Source: Bacteroidia bacterium
GTDB taxonomy: Bacteria > Bacteroidota > Bacteroidia > Flavobacteriales > Flavobacteriaceae
Assembly (NCBI GenBank): GCA_030425285.1
Contig: JAUIAY010000001.1
Coordinates: 1,164,963-1,228,962 of the forward strand
Direction: 5' to 3'
DNA length: 64,000 nucleotides
The notes under the pieces are model-generated. The model had not been told where the DNA came from. It searched no databases and saw only the letters and a program-made list of their open reading frames with translations. The position numbers and the translations under genes were made by a program. Below are positions 27,099 to 34,798 of this stretch, piece after piece (positions within the stretch are counted from its first letter, which is position 1; every line of letters begins with the position of its first letter).

Positions 27099-28048
27099 TG
27101 AATTTTCAAACCCAAATACCATTACAATCAGAGCCGCATAATCAAATAGATTATCATTCTAAAATAGCGTTATTTGGGTCTTGTTTTGTTGAAAATATAG
27201 GAGAGAAGTTTAACTATTTTAAGCTTCAGAATTTTCAAAATCCATTTGGTATTTTATTTCATCCGCTAGCCATTGAAAGTTTGGTGGCTAATGTGATTAA
27301 TTCTAAAACGTACACTGAAGAAGATGTCTTTTTTCATAACGAACAATGGCATTGTTATGAAGCGCATTCCAAGTTAAGTAGTGACAATAAAGATGATTTG
27401 TTGCATGCATTGAACAATGCTGTTCAGTCAACAAATCAGCAAATACACCAAGCAACACATGTTATTGTTACATTAGGAACTGCTTGGGTTTATAGACATA
27501 CAACATCAGATGTTATTGTTGCCAATTGCCATAAAGTACCACAAAAACAATTTACAAAAGAGCTGCTAACGGTTGATGAAATTTCAGAATCATTACAAGC
27601 TATAGTTGCTTTAATAAAAAGCGTTAATCCAAAAGCGTCTGTAATTTTCACAGTATCTCCTGTGCGACATATTAAAGATGGTTTTGTTGAGAATACGCAA
27701 AGCAAAGCACATTTAGTTGCAGCTATTCATCAAGTTGTTGAACCAAGAAAGCAGCAGTATTATTTCCCTTCGTATGAAATTATGCTGGACGAGCTTCGCG
27801 ACTATCGTTTTTATAAAGCCGATATGTTACACCCTAATGATGTAGCAGTAAATTACATTTGGGAAAAATTTAAACAGGTTTGGATTTCAGAAAAGGCTCA
27901 TAAAACATTAAACGAGGTTGATGTGATACAAAAAGGACTTCAGCACAGACTGTTTAATCCAAATTCTAATAGCTATAAGGCATTTCTTCAATCATTAAAA
28001 GACAAACAAAACCAGTTACAGTTGTCTTTTCCTAATATCGTATTTTAA
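27098..28048 (+). CDS. GSCFA-domain protein
   Basis: The protein has 316 residues. The GSCFA family is named for the motif seen here near residue 30, LFGSCFVENIGEKF. Further conserved segments are NPFGILFHPLAIE, THVIVTLGTAWVY, NCHKVPQ, ASVIFTVSPVRHIKDGF and YYFPSYEIMLDELRDYRFYKADMLHPND. The fold is SGNH-hydrolase-like, with Ser of GSCF and the Asp and His of DMLHPN as likely catalytic residues, but the substrate is unknown. It overlaps the TPR gene by one base. Confidence 0.92.
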   Translation: MNFQTQIPLQSEPHNQIDYHSKIALFGSCFVENIGEKFNYFKLQNFQNPFGILFHPLAIESLVANVINSKTYTEEDVFFHNEQWHCYEAHSKLSSDNKDDLLHALNNAVQSTNQQIHQATHVIVTLGTAWVYRHTTSDVIVANCHKVPQKQFTKELLTVDEISESLQAIVALIKSVNPKASVIFTVSPVRHIKDGFVENTQSKAHLVAAIHQVVEPRKQQYYFPSYEIMLDELRDYRFYKADMLHPNDVAVNYIWEKFKQVWISEKAHKTLNEVDVIQKGLQHRLFNPNSNSYKAFLQSLKDKQNQLQLSFPNIVF

Positions 28049-28051
28049 AAT

Positions 28052-28070
28052 ATACGTAATTCATCGTATT
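28052..28070. promoter_or_regulatory. Palindromic site upstream of DUF6252-like lipoprotein
   Basis: ATACGTAATTCATCGTATT is an inverted repeat with half-sites TACG and CGTA separated by eight bases. A near-identical site (17 of 19 bases) lies at 31108-31126 before the LuxR-type response regulator. It lies 58 bases before the lipoprotein ATG. It is a candidate regulator site; the regulator is inferred. Confidence 0.4.
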
Positions 28071-28127
28071 GTTTTGATTGCTCTATTGTTGCAATTTTGG
28101 CATTATTAACAATAAATATTATCAACA

Positions 28128-28649
28128 ATGAGAAATTTAAAACAATTTATGTTACTGATTATGGTAACTTCAATGGTATCCTTAACGTCATGTAAAAGTG
28201 ATGATGATGGTGGTGATTCAGGTGGAGGTGGAGCTGCTTCGGGAACAATCACTGCTAAAATTAACGGAGACCAATTTACATCTTTGGAAATAACTTCATT
28301 TGCAAACATAACATCAGGCGGAGGACAGACAACTCTGGTTATGCAAGGAAATACCCAGTCTCAAGCAATTAATATTGTTATTAATGGCTATGAAGGTGTT
28401 GGTGGCTATGAAATTTCAGATGACAACGTTTTTATTATAGCCTCTTATATTGAGCCTAACATTAGCAATCCAAGTGATACGCAAACATGGTCAGCTCCAT
28501 TTCAAGATTCAGGTATTGTAGGTGAAGTGAGAATCTCTGAAGAAACTGAATCTAAAGTTAAGGGGACTTTTCACTTTGATTGCAAGAACAGCAATGATGA
28601 TACTATGAAGAGTGTAACAGATGGTTCATTCAACTTAAATCTTATGTAG
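28128..28649 (+). CDS. Lipoprotein of DUF6252-like type
   Basis: The 173-residue protein has a lipobox (LTSC, Cys22) followed by an acidic and glycine-rich surface-export-like spacer (KSDDDGGDSGGGG). The remainder is a beta-rich domain beginning GTITAKINGDQFTS and containing AINIVINGYEGVGGYEI and VKGTFHFDCKN, which fits the DUF6252 group of flavobacterial lipoproteins. The acidic residues right after Cys resemble the Bacteroidetes surface-lipoprotein export signal, so it is likely surface-exposed. Function is unknown. A palindromic site lies upstream. Confidence 0.75.
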   Translation: MRNLKQFMLLIMVTSMVSLTSCKSDDDGGDSGGGGAASGTITAKINGDQFTSLEITSFANITSGGGQTTLVMQGNTQSQAINIVINGYEGVGGYEISDDNVFIIASYIEPNISNPSDTQTWSAPFQDSGIVGEVRISEETESKVKGTFHFDCKNSNDDTMKSVTDGSFNLNLM

Positions 28650-28721
28650 ATAAAAAAAGGTTTGTCATAAGAACATGAAAATCTTAACAGAAAAAAGGTG
28701 AATCTTGTTGTTGAGATTTGT

Positions 28722-28765
28722 GATTGGGCGTGATGACATATGTGTTGTTACGCTTAATCTTTTTT
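28722..28765 (+). terminator. Probable terminator after the lipoprotein gene
   Basis: GATTGGGCGT (28722-28731) pairs with ACGCTTAATC (28750-28759) at eight of ten positions, followed by six T residues. An A-run upstream extends the symmetry. Confidence 0.5.
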
Positions 28766-28878
28766 AAAGGCAGTTTGTCGAAAATTTAATTTTGATAAGA
28801 CTTTAAATTGTAAATTTATTATGCTATTAATCAATATATAAAGAAACATCAATGTATTAAATCGCCAAAAAACGATTT

Positions 28879-29193
28879 ATGATTGGTGTTTTTTTTGTTC
28901 AATATCCTCATCTAAAAATGTTTGATGTTATCCTTGCTGCATTCATAGTCTTTGTTGTAATAGTTTCAATTGTTAAGGCATTTGAGATTTTTAAATACTC
29001 CAGTAGTGTAGATCAAAAACTGGAAGCAATAAAGACTGAGTTATACTCTGAAATAGAAATTCAGAGTTTGCTAAAATCTAGGATCAAATTGTTGGAAGGT
29101 TTAAATACCTCAATGTTCGTGCGTATTTCTTTTATAGTTAATGAGCTTATGGACTTTCAACGCGGTATATTATCCAGTAATACAGAAGGATAA
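28879..29193 (+). CDS. Small single-helix membrane protein of unknown function
   Basis: This protein has up to 104 residues; an ATG at 28918 (MFDVILAAFIVF) would give 91 and fits the helix equally well. One membrane helix (VILAAFIVFVVIVSIVKAF) is followed by a predicted coiled coil (SVDQKLEAIKTELYSEIEIQ). I recognise no family. It lies 38 bases before the TPR histidine kinase gene on the same strand and may be a small partner in that operon. Confidence 0.55.
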   Translation: MIGVFFVQYPHLKMFDVILAAFIVFVVIVSIVKAFEIFKYSSSVDQKLEAIKTELYSEIEIQSLLKSRIKLLEGLNTSMFVRISFIVNELMDFQRGILSSNTEG

Positions 29194-29231
29194 ATAATTT
29201 TTAATTATTATTGAAATGTAAAAACACCTTC

Positions 29232-31115
29232 ATGAAACAAGTATTTTATTGTGTAATAGTTTTTTTTACAACGCTATCTTTTTCTCAAAACCGGGCCCAA
29301 GTGCTGAATGATTCAGCATTGAATATATACAAGGAAGACCATCAAAAAGCCATTTCAATTTTGGAAGAGGGTCTTGCATTTGCTCAAAACAATAATGACA
29401 AAAAAGAAATAGGGCGGTTAAAGAATAGTTTGGGAATTGTTCATAGGGATTTGGGGGAGTTTGAGAAATCAAAATCACTTTCTTTGGAATCCTTGAGCTA
29501 CACGAAAGATTCTATCATAAATGCTTCTGCCTACAACAATATTGGTGTTGTCAATAGGAGTTTGGGGCTTTATGATGAGGCTGTGGAATACCTCTTAAAA
29601 GCCCTTGAAATTTATGATCTAAAGAGGATGCTTAAAGAATCGGCTACCACCAATAATAACATAGGGATTGTGTATAGCTTCAACAATTTGTATGAGAAAG
29701 CAATAGAATATCACCTAAATGCGAAATTAGATTTTGAAAAACTGGATGATAAAAAAGGCATTTCGGAAGTGTATAACAATATTGCCATTATTTACGCCAA
29801 TGAAGGGGATTTAAAAAAAGCCCTAGAATATTTTCAATATTCATTGGAAATAGAAATAAGTTTAAAAGACAAGAAAGGTATAGCTGAATCGGCTAATAAT
29901 GTTGGAGCTGTCTATTACTACATGACAGAAATAGATTCAGCGCTGGTGTATTTTGAGAAGTCTGCTCAACTGGAAAAAGAAATAGGGAACTTTGCGGGTT
30001 TAGGAGCAAGCTACAATAATATAGCACAGGTTTTATTAGAAAACAGTAGGCTTTCTGAAGCAAAAGTCTACATTGACAGTGCTTACACGACAGCAAAACA
30101 ATACAAGGTTGCTACAGATATTGAAATGGCTCTCGAGAATTATTCAACGTATTATCAAGCGAATAAAGAGCCTCAAAAAGCTTTGGAGTATTACAAAAAT
30201 TTTACGGCATTTAAGGATAGTATCCATAGTCAAACAACTAAAGGTAAGATTGCAGAATTGGAAATTGAATATCAAACTGAAAAAAAAGAAAAAGAAATCC
30301 TTGCTCAAAGGGCTGATCTAGCCGAAAAGGAATTGGATTTAAATAGAAAAAACACACAAGTTATTGGCTTGATTATTTTAGCCGTACTTCTCACAATTTT
30401 AGGTTACCTGTTTTACAGTCAGCAAAAGCTCAAAAACAAACAATTGCAGAGAGAGAGTGAGTTAAAAGAAGCTTTGGTGAAAATAGAAACCCAAAATAGA
30501 CTTCAAGAGCAGAGGTTGAGAATATCAAGGGATTTACATGACAATATAGGTGCACAGTTAACATTTATTATATCGTCATTGGATAACCTTAAATATGGTT
30601 TTGAGTTACCCCAAAAACTAAATGACAAATTAAATTCCATAGGAAGTTTTACATCTTCTACCATTTACGAGTTACGGGATACCATTTGGGCCATGAACAA
30701 GAGTGAAATCTCTATGGAAGATTTACAGACCAGGATTTCTAACTTTATTGATAAGGCCCATTTAGCTTCCGAAGGCATTACTTTCAATTTCATTAAAAAC
30801 GAAGGTATTGATGACAGCCTCAAGTTTTCATCGGTTGTAGGGATGAATATTTATAGAATTATTCAAGAAGCTGTTAATAATGCCATAAAATATGCTGAAG
30901 CCAATAAAATTGAAGTCCTTGTTGAGCAAAGAGCAGATGGATTAAAAATTGAGATAACTGATAATGGAAAGGGGTTTGATGTTGCCGATGTTGAAATGGG
31001 TAACGGGTTGAACAATATGGAAAAGCGGGCAAAGGAGATTGGTGCCAACTTCAAGTTGACTTCCAACAAAGGTAAAGGTACAAGCATCACCATTGACCAT
31101 TTTACAAATACGTAA
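29232..31115 (+). CDS. TPR sensor histidine kinase (HisKA_3 type)
   Basis: The 627-residue protein has a signal peptide (VFYCVIVFFTTLSFSQ) and a periplasmic array of about seven tetratricopeptide repeats (to ~residue 340). A membrane helix (VIGLIILAVLLTILGYLFY), a coiled coil and a HisKA_3 dimerisation helix with the phospho-acceptor His436 in RISRDLHDNIGAQLT follow. The ATPase domain shows IIQEAVNNAIKYAEA (N box), ITDNGKGFD (G1) and NGLNNMEKRAKEIG/NKGKGTSI (G2). This is the NarX/DesK-type kinase architecture of Bacteroidetes with TPR sensing. I chose the ATG at 29232, directly before the signal peptide. The cognate response regulator lies 53 bases downstream. Confidence 0.93.
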   Translation: MKQVFYCVIVFFTTLSFSQNRAQVLNDSALNIYKEDHQKAISILEEGLAFAQNNNDKKEIGRLKNSLGIVHRDLGEFEKSKSLSLESLSYTKDSIINASAYNNIGVVNRSLGLYDEAVEYLLKALEIYDLKRMLKESATTNNNIGIVYSFNNLYEKAIEYHLNAKLDFEKLDDKKGISEVYNNIAIIYANEGDLKKALEYFQYSLEIEISLKDKKGIAESANNVGAVYYYMTEIDSALVYFEKSAQLEKEIGNFAGLGASYNNIAQVLLENSRLSEAKVYIDSAYTTAKQYKVATDIEMALENYSTYYQANKEPQKALEYYKNFTAFKDSIHSQTTKGKIAELEIEYQTEKKEKEILAQRADLAEKELDLNRKNTQVIGLIILAVLLTILGYLFYSQQKLKNKQLQRESELKEALVKIETQNRLQEQRLRISRDLHDNIGAQLTFIISSLDNLKYGFELPQKLNDKLNSIGSFTSSTIYELRDTIWAMNKSEISMEDLQTRISNFIDKAHLASEGITFNFIKNEGIDDSLKFSSVVGMNIYRIIQEAVNNAIKYAEANKIEVLVEQRADGLKIEITDNGKGFDVADVEMGNGLNNMEKRAKEIGANFKLTSNKGKGTSITIDHFTNT

Positions 31116-31126
31116 TTTGTCGTATT
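31108..31126. promoter_or_regulatory. Palindromic site upstream of the response regulator gene
   Basis: ATACGTAATTTGTCGTATT shares 17 of 19 bases with the site at 28052-28070. Half-sites TACG and CGTA are eight bases apart. It overlaps the kinase stop codon and lies 42 bases before the response regulator ATG, so autoregulation is plausible. Confidence 0.4.
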
Positions 31127-31168
31127 TCACAAATGCTTGATAAGCCTTACTTTTCATAAAAATATAAT

Positions 31169-31819
31169 ATGAATATTAAAATAGCCATAGTAGATGATAA
31201 TTCCTTTCTGATAAATACAGTAAAGGAAAAACTGTCTTTTTTTGAGGATTTGGTTTTTAAGTTTTCGGCAAAGGATGGCTCTGACTTGTTGAATAAGCTT
31301 GAAGAAAATCACAATTTGGATTTAATCCTTATGGATATTGAAATGCCTGTTTTAAATGGTATTGAAACAACTGAAGTTGTTAAAAGAAAATATCCTCACA
31401 TAAAAATCATCATGCTTACGGTGTTTGACAATGATGAAAATATTTTCAATGCTATTAAGGCTGGAGCTGATGGTTATTTGCTAAAAGATGTCAATGCTAA
31501 AGATTTGCATGATGGAATCATAGAAACCTTAAATGGCGGTGCAGCTATGAACCCTTCAATAGCTATGAAAACTTTAAAGTTGTTGAGAAATCCGTTGGAT
31601 ATTGAAAATGAAACTGATCAAGAAGATATTAAACTCACACAGCGGGAAGTTGAGGTTCTTGAACAATTAAGTAAAGGTTTGAGTTACAATTCAATTGCCG
31701 AAAATTTGATTTTATCTTCAGGAACGGTTAGAAAGCATATTGAAAATATTTACAAAAAATTGCAGGTTCACAACAAATTGGAGGCTGTGCAAAAGGCGAA
31801 GAAAAATAAACTTATTTGA
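31169..31819 (+). CDS. LuxR/NarL-family response regulator
   Basis: The 216-residue protein has an N-terminal receiver domain with acidic pocket (IAIVDDNS), phospho-acceptor Asp56 in LILMDIEMPVLNG, the conserved Thr in IIMLTVFD and Lys in YLLKDVNA. The C-terminal LuxR helix-turn-helix is LTQREVEVLEQLSKGLSYNS through LSSGTVRKHIENIYKKLQV. It is the partner of the upstream TPR histidine kinase. A palindromic site of matching type occurs just upstream and also before the lipoprotein gene at 28128, which are candidate targets. Confidence 0.95.
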   Translation: MNIKIAIVDDNSFLINTVKEKLSFFEDLVFKFSAKDGSDLLNKLEENHNLDLILMDIEMPVLNGIETTEVVKRKYPHIKIIMLTVFDNDENIFNAIKAGADGYLLKDVNAKDLHDGIIETLNGGAAMNPSIAMKTLKLLRNPLDIENETDQEDIKLTQREVEVLEQLSKGLSYNSIAENLILSSGTVRKHIENIYKKLQVHNKLEAVQKAKKNKLI

Positions 31820-31963
31820 TGATTTTTTTATAACAATAGTTTAACAGTAATTCAGATTTGTTGTGCCATTTTTGTATTGCTATTAATCAAGGATAAACTT
31901 AAGCATTGGTAAGGCTTCATCGTCGAAGATATCAGTGCTTTGTTTTTTTGTGTATTTTAGGGT

Positions 31964-32578
31964 ATGCGAAAAATTCTAATAGGAGTCATTGTAACATTAG
32001 TCATTCTCTTCACATTTAAGTATTGTGGAGACAAGCGTGAAGATAGATTGGTATTAAAGGAAAACTCTGCCTTAATTCAAGAGCAAATAAATAATGTTGG
32101 CAAGTTGGTTGTTACTGAAGGTCATTTTAGTGAAGTGTTCAGTTATAAAAACTCCAAAGCTATTTTTGGCGATTTAATTGAAGTTGAAAAAAAAGCTCTT
32201 GTTGTAGTTAATGCTGATGTGACTATTGCTTATGATCTTTCCAAGATTGAATACAACATTGATGAAAGTACCAAAACACTCCAAATAATAAGTATTCCAA
32301 AAGAAGAAATAAAAATTAGTCCGGATTTTGAATACTATGATATTCAAGCTGATTATTTGAACCCATTTGAAGCCAAGGATTACAATGAAATCAAGGAAAA
32401 GGTAAAAAAATCGTTGATGAAAAAAATTGAGACTTCCGAGATAAAATCAAATGCAAAAAATAGATTAATTAGTGAACTCTCAAAATTCTATATTCTTACA
32501 AATTCTTTAGGTTGGACACTTAAATATCATGAAGAGCCTATAAGTAACATTGAAGAGTTTATGGGATTGAAATTATAG
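31964..32578 (+). CDS. DUF4230 membrane-anchored protein
   Basis: The 204-residue protein has an N-terminal membrane helix (ILIGVIVTLVILFTFKYC) and a DUF4230 domain covering the rest: VGKLVVTEGHFSEVFSY, ALVVVNADVTIAYDLSKIEYNID, TLQIISIPKEEIKISPDFEYYDI and KEKVKKSLMKKIETSEIKSNA. The function of this widespread family is unknown. The last six bases overlap the convergent rhodanese gene. Confidence 0.88.
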   Translation: MRKILIGVIVTLVILFTFKYCGDKREDRLVLKENSALIQEQINNVGKLVVTEGHFSEVFSYKNSKAIFGDLIEVEKKALVVVNADVTIAYDLSKIEYNIDESTKTLQIISIPKEEIKISPDFEYYDIQADYLNPFEAKDYNEIKEKVKKSLMKKIETSEIKSNAKNRLISELSKFYILTNSLGWTLKYHEEPISNIEEFMGLKL

Positions 32579-32878
32579 TTTTTTATTCAAGTTTACCCAG
32601 CCACCACCGTTGGTAGCATCAATATTATTTAGATTTAGAAATTTAGCAGCTTTAGCCGATCTTACACCGCTTTCGCAGCAAACAACAAAAGGTTTGTTCG
32701 CCGCTTTTAATTCCTCAACATGGTCTTTAAGCTTATCTAATGGAATATGTCTAGCGCCTTCAATGTGACCATTGTCCCACTCACGTTGCGTTCTAACATC
32801 AAGAATTTCAGCACCGTTTTGCATATATAGTTGAACCTGTCTTTTTTTTGCTCCAAAAATAAAATCTAAAAACCCCAT
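32573..32878 (-). CDS. Rhodanese-like sulfurtransferase
   Basis: The 101-residue single rhodanese domain has GAEILDVRTQREWDNGHIEGARHIPL (the CH2-type motif) and an active loop CESGVRS, with the catalytic Cys following VVC. Such proteins carry persulfide sulfur in the cytoplasm. It is divergent from the TetR regulator gene across 48 bases that contain an AT-rich inverted repeat. It is convergent with and overlaps DUF4230. Confidence 0.92.
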   Translation of the reverse strand: MGFLDFIFGAKKRQVQLYMQNGAEILDVRTQREWDNGHIEGARHIPLDKLKDHVEELKAANKPFVVCCESGVRSAKAAKFLNLNNIDATNGGGWVNLNKKL

Positions 32879-32888
32879 AGTTTTACTT

Positions 32889-32917
32889 TTTATATAAATT
32901 TACAATAATTATATAAA
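32889..32917. promoter_or_regulatory. AT-rich inverted repeat between rhodanese and TetR genes
   Basis: TTTATATAA (32889-32897) and TTATATAAA (32909-32917) form a perfect 9-bp inverted repeat with 11 bases between, in the 48-base divergent gap. It may be an operator or an artefact of back-to-back AT-rich promoters. It does not resemble the paa operator. Confidence 0.3.
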
Positions 32918-32926
32918 ACTCAATAA

Positions 32927-33505
32927 TTGAAACAGGAAACCCGAAAAGAAGAGATAATAAGTACAGCGGCAAAACTATTCAAAGAAAAAGGATACAGTGC
33001 CGTAACCATGAGAGATTTGGCTTCGGCTATGGGTATGAAGGCAGCGAGTCTATACAACCATATAAACTCTAAACAACAAATTCTTAAGGAAATAATTATT
33101 TCCCTTGCTGAAGACTTTACAGATGGGTTAAAAAATATTCAAAAGTCAGACCTCACAAATATTCAAAAACTGCAAGAAGTCGTAAAGTTGCATGTGCGTA
33201 TAACCTCTCAAAACACATTCGGTATGGCGTCACTCAACAATGATTGGATGCATCTTGAAGAAAAGCTAGACTACTATTTGGATTTACGAGCCAATTATGA
33301 AGAAGAATTCAGGAATATTATTCAGAAAGGTATTGAAAATGATGAAATCATTAACGACAATGTTGAAGTTATACTTTTCTCCATATTATCAACTTTACGC
33401 TCACTCTATCTATGGATACCTAAAAAAGAAGACCTAAACCCAGAAGAACTCTCACAACAATTAAGCAAAGTGCTCATTAACGGTATTAACAAAAAAATCA
33501 ATTAA
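32927..33505 (+). CDS. paaR: TetR-family regulator of the paa cluster (PaaR-like)
   Basis: The 192-residue protein has an N-terminal TetR helix-turn-helix (KEEIISTAAKLFKEKGYSAV, then TMRDLASAMGMKAASLYNHI, then SKQQILKEIII) and a C-terminal ligand domain. TetR-type PaaR repressors in other phyla respond to phenylacetyl-CoA; that ligand is inferred here from context. The start must be the TTG at 32927: a TAA stands directly before it, and the next Met lies inside the DNA-binding helix. It lies 50 bases before paaE, and an 18-base palindrome in that gap is its likely operator. Confidence 0.8.
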   Translation: MKQETRKEEIISTAAKLFKEKGYSAVTMRDLASAMGMKAASLYNHINSKQQILKEIIISLAEDFTDGLKNIQKSDLTNIQKLQEVVKLHVRITSQNTFGMASLNNDWMHLEEKLDYYLDLRANYEEEFRNIIQKGIENDEIINDNVEVILFSILSTLRSLYLWIPKKEDLNPEELSQQLSKVLINGINKKIN

Positions 33506-33512
33506 AATTTTG

Positions 33513-33520
33513 TAAATTTG
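33513..33520 (+). promoter_or_regulatory. -7 promoter box of the paa operon
   Basis: TAAATTTG matches TAnnTTTG exactly, 35 bases before the paaE ATG. The operator palindrome begins 7 bases further on, so it would cover the transcription start. No convincing -33 element is seen. Confidence 0.55.
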
Positions 33521-33527
33521 TCAAACA

Positions 33528-33545
33528 AACTAACAAGTGTTAGTT
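33528..33545. promoter_or_regulatory. PaaR-type operator upstream of paaE
   Basis: AACTAACA-AG-TGTTAGTT is a perfect 8-bp inverted repeat with a 2-base centre, placed just after the -7 box. The core CTAACANNTGTTAG resembles the CNAACGNNCGTTNG pattern I recall for TetR-type PaaR of Thermus, with A/T in place of the inner G/C pair. Its position suits repression by the adjacent TetR protein. Confidence 0.65.
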
Positions 33546-33555
33546 AAATTGAATT

Positions 33556-34629
33556 ATGGCAGATTTTCATAAATTAAGAATAAAAGATATTTACAAGGAA
33601 ACAAAAGATACATCAGTTGTAACTTTTGATATTCCTGAAGCGTTGCAAGACGAATTTAAATTCTCGCAAGGGCAACATTTAACGCTTAAGGCACTAATTA
33701 ATGGCGAAGATGTGCGTCGTTCATACTCGTTATGTTCTAGTCCATTTGATAACGAATGGAAAGTGGCAGTCAAAGAAATTCCAGGAGGGAAATTCTCAAC
33801 CTTTGTCAATAGCACTTTAAAAACAGGAGACGAGCTAGATGTTATGGCACCTAGCGGAACATTTGGCGTAGATTGTAATGCAGACAATGCTAAAAACTAT
33901 CTGTTTTTTGCGGCAGGAAGTGGTATCACACCAATTCTTTCAATGATTAAAGCGCATTTGGCAGCTGAACCAAAGGCAACTTGTAAGTTGTTTTATGTCA
34001 ATAGGACAGCAAAATCCATTATCTTTAAGGAAGAGTTAGAGCAATTGAGAAACACTTATTTTGGAAGATTAGAAATCTATTATTTCTTAACCAAAGAGAA
34101 GCGAGATATTGAGTTGTTCAATGGTCGTTTTGATGATGAAAAAATGAAAGTGCTCACCAAAACATTCATTGATATTCCAGATACAAGCGAAGTGTTTTTA
34201 TGTGGACCAGAAGATATGGTCAATTACGTGAGTAATTATCTGGCTGAAGCAGGTTTACCAAAAGATTTAATTCATTTCGAATTATTTGTAAAAGGCCTAA
34301 CCGAAGAAGATAAAAAACGTGTTGAGCGTTTATCAGAACAAAAAATTGATGGTGTCGAAGTTGTTGTTATCGATGGCGGAAAAGAATTCCGTTTTACAAT
34401 GCAGAAAGACGATGATAACATTTTAGATGGCGCACTAACTGCCGGAGCAGATTTGCCTTTTGCATGCAAAGGAGGCGTTTGCAGTACCTGTAAGTGCCAA
34501 GTAATGGAAGGCGAAGTTGAAATGAAAATTAACTACGCATTAGAAGAAGATGAAGTCGCACAAAACTATGTGTTAAGTTGTCAAGCCGTTCCAACTACTA
34601 AAAAAGTGGTGGTCGATTTCGACGTTTAA
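33556..34629 (+). CDS. paaE: 1,2-phenylacetyl-CoA epoxidase, reductase subunit PaaE
   Basis: PaaE passes electrons from NADPH through FAD and a 2Fe-2S centre to the PaaABC oxygenase. The 357-residue protein has an FAD domain (DVRRSYSLCSSPF, PGGKFSTFVN), a nucleotide domain (NYLFFAAGSGITPILSMI, EVFLCGPEDMV) and a C-terminal ferredoxin domain. The cluster ligands are CKGGVCSTC and the later Cys in LSCQAVP. It is the first structural gene of the operon and follows the operator. In many other paa clusters the order is A-B-C-D-E; here E comes first. Confidence 0.95.
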   Translation: MADFHKLRIKDIYKETKDTSVVTFDIPEALQDEFKFSQGQHLTLKALINGEDVRRSYSLCSSPFDNEWKVAVKEIPGGKFSTFVNSTLKTGDELDVMAPSGTFGVDCNADNAKNYLFFAAGSGITPILSMIKAHLAAEPKATCKLFYVNRTAKSIIFKEELEQLRNTYFGRLEIYYFLTKEKRDIELFNGRFDDEKMKVLTKTFIDIPDTSEVFLCGPEDMVNYVSNYLAEAGLPKDLIHFELFVKGLTEEDKKRVERLSEQKIDGVEVVVIDGGKEFRFTMQKDDDNILDGALTAGADLPFACKGGVCSTCKCQVMEGEVEMKINYALEEDEVAQNYVLSCQAVPTTKKVVVDFDV

Positions 34630-34635
34630 AATAAT

Positions 34636-34709
34636 GGCGTTACCCAAGGGTCAGGCTTTCGGCAGTCGCTCTCTACGAGGAGCTTCAACAAAGCCTCAAT
34701 CCTTAACGC
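34636..34709. repeat. Structured intergenic repeat, copy 1 (GCGTTA...TAACGC)
   Basis: This 74-base element is bounded by inverted GCGTTA (34637) and TAACGC (34704). Inside, AGGCTTT (34653) pairs with AAAGCCT (34690), and an inner GCTC/GAGC hairpin is visible. It shares GGCGTTACC, CAAGGGTC and TCAATC with the element at 47541-47623. The remaining bases to the paaA start are A/G-rich degenerate repeats (variants of gctaatagcc). Confidence 0.65.
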
Positions 34710-34798
34710 ACCAACAGCCAATGGCAAATAGCCAGCAGCTATAAAAATTAAGTTTCACTAGCTAATAGCGAAATGCTAATAGCCAAAAGCTAAAAGAA

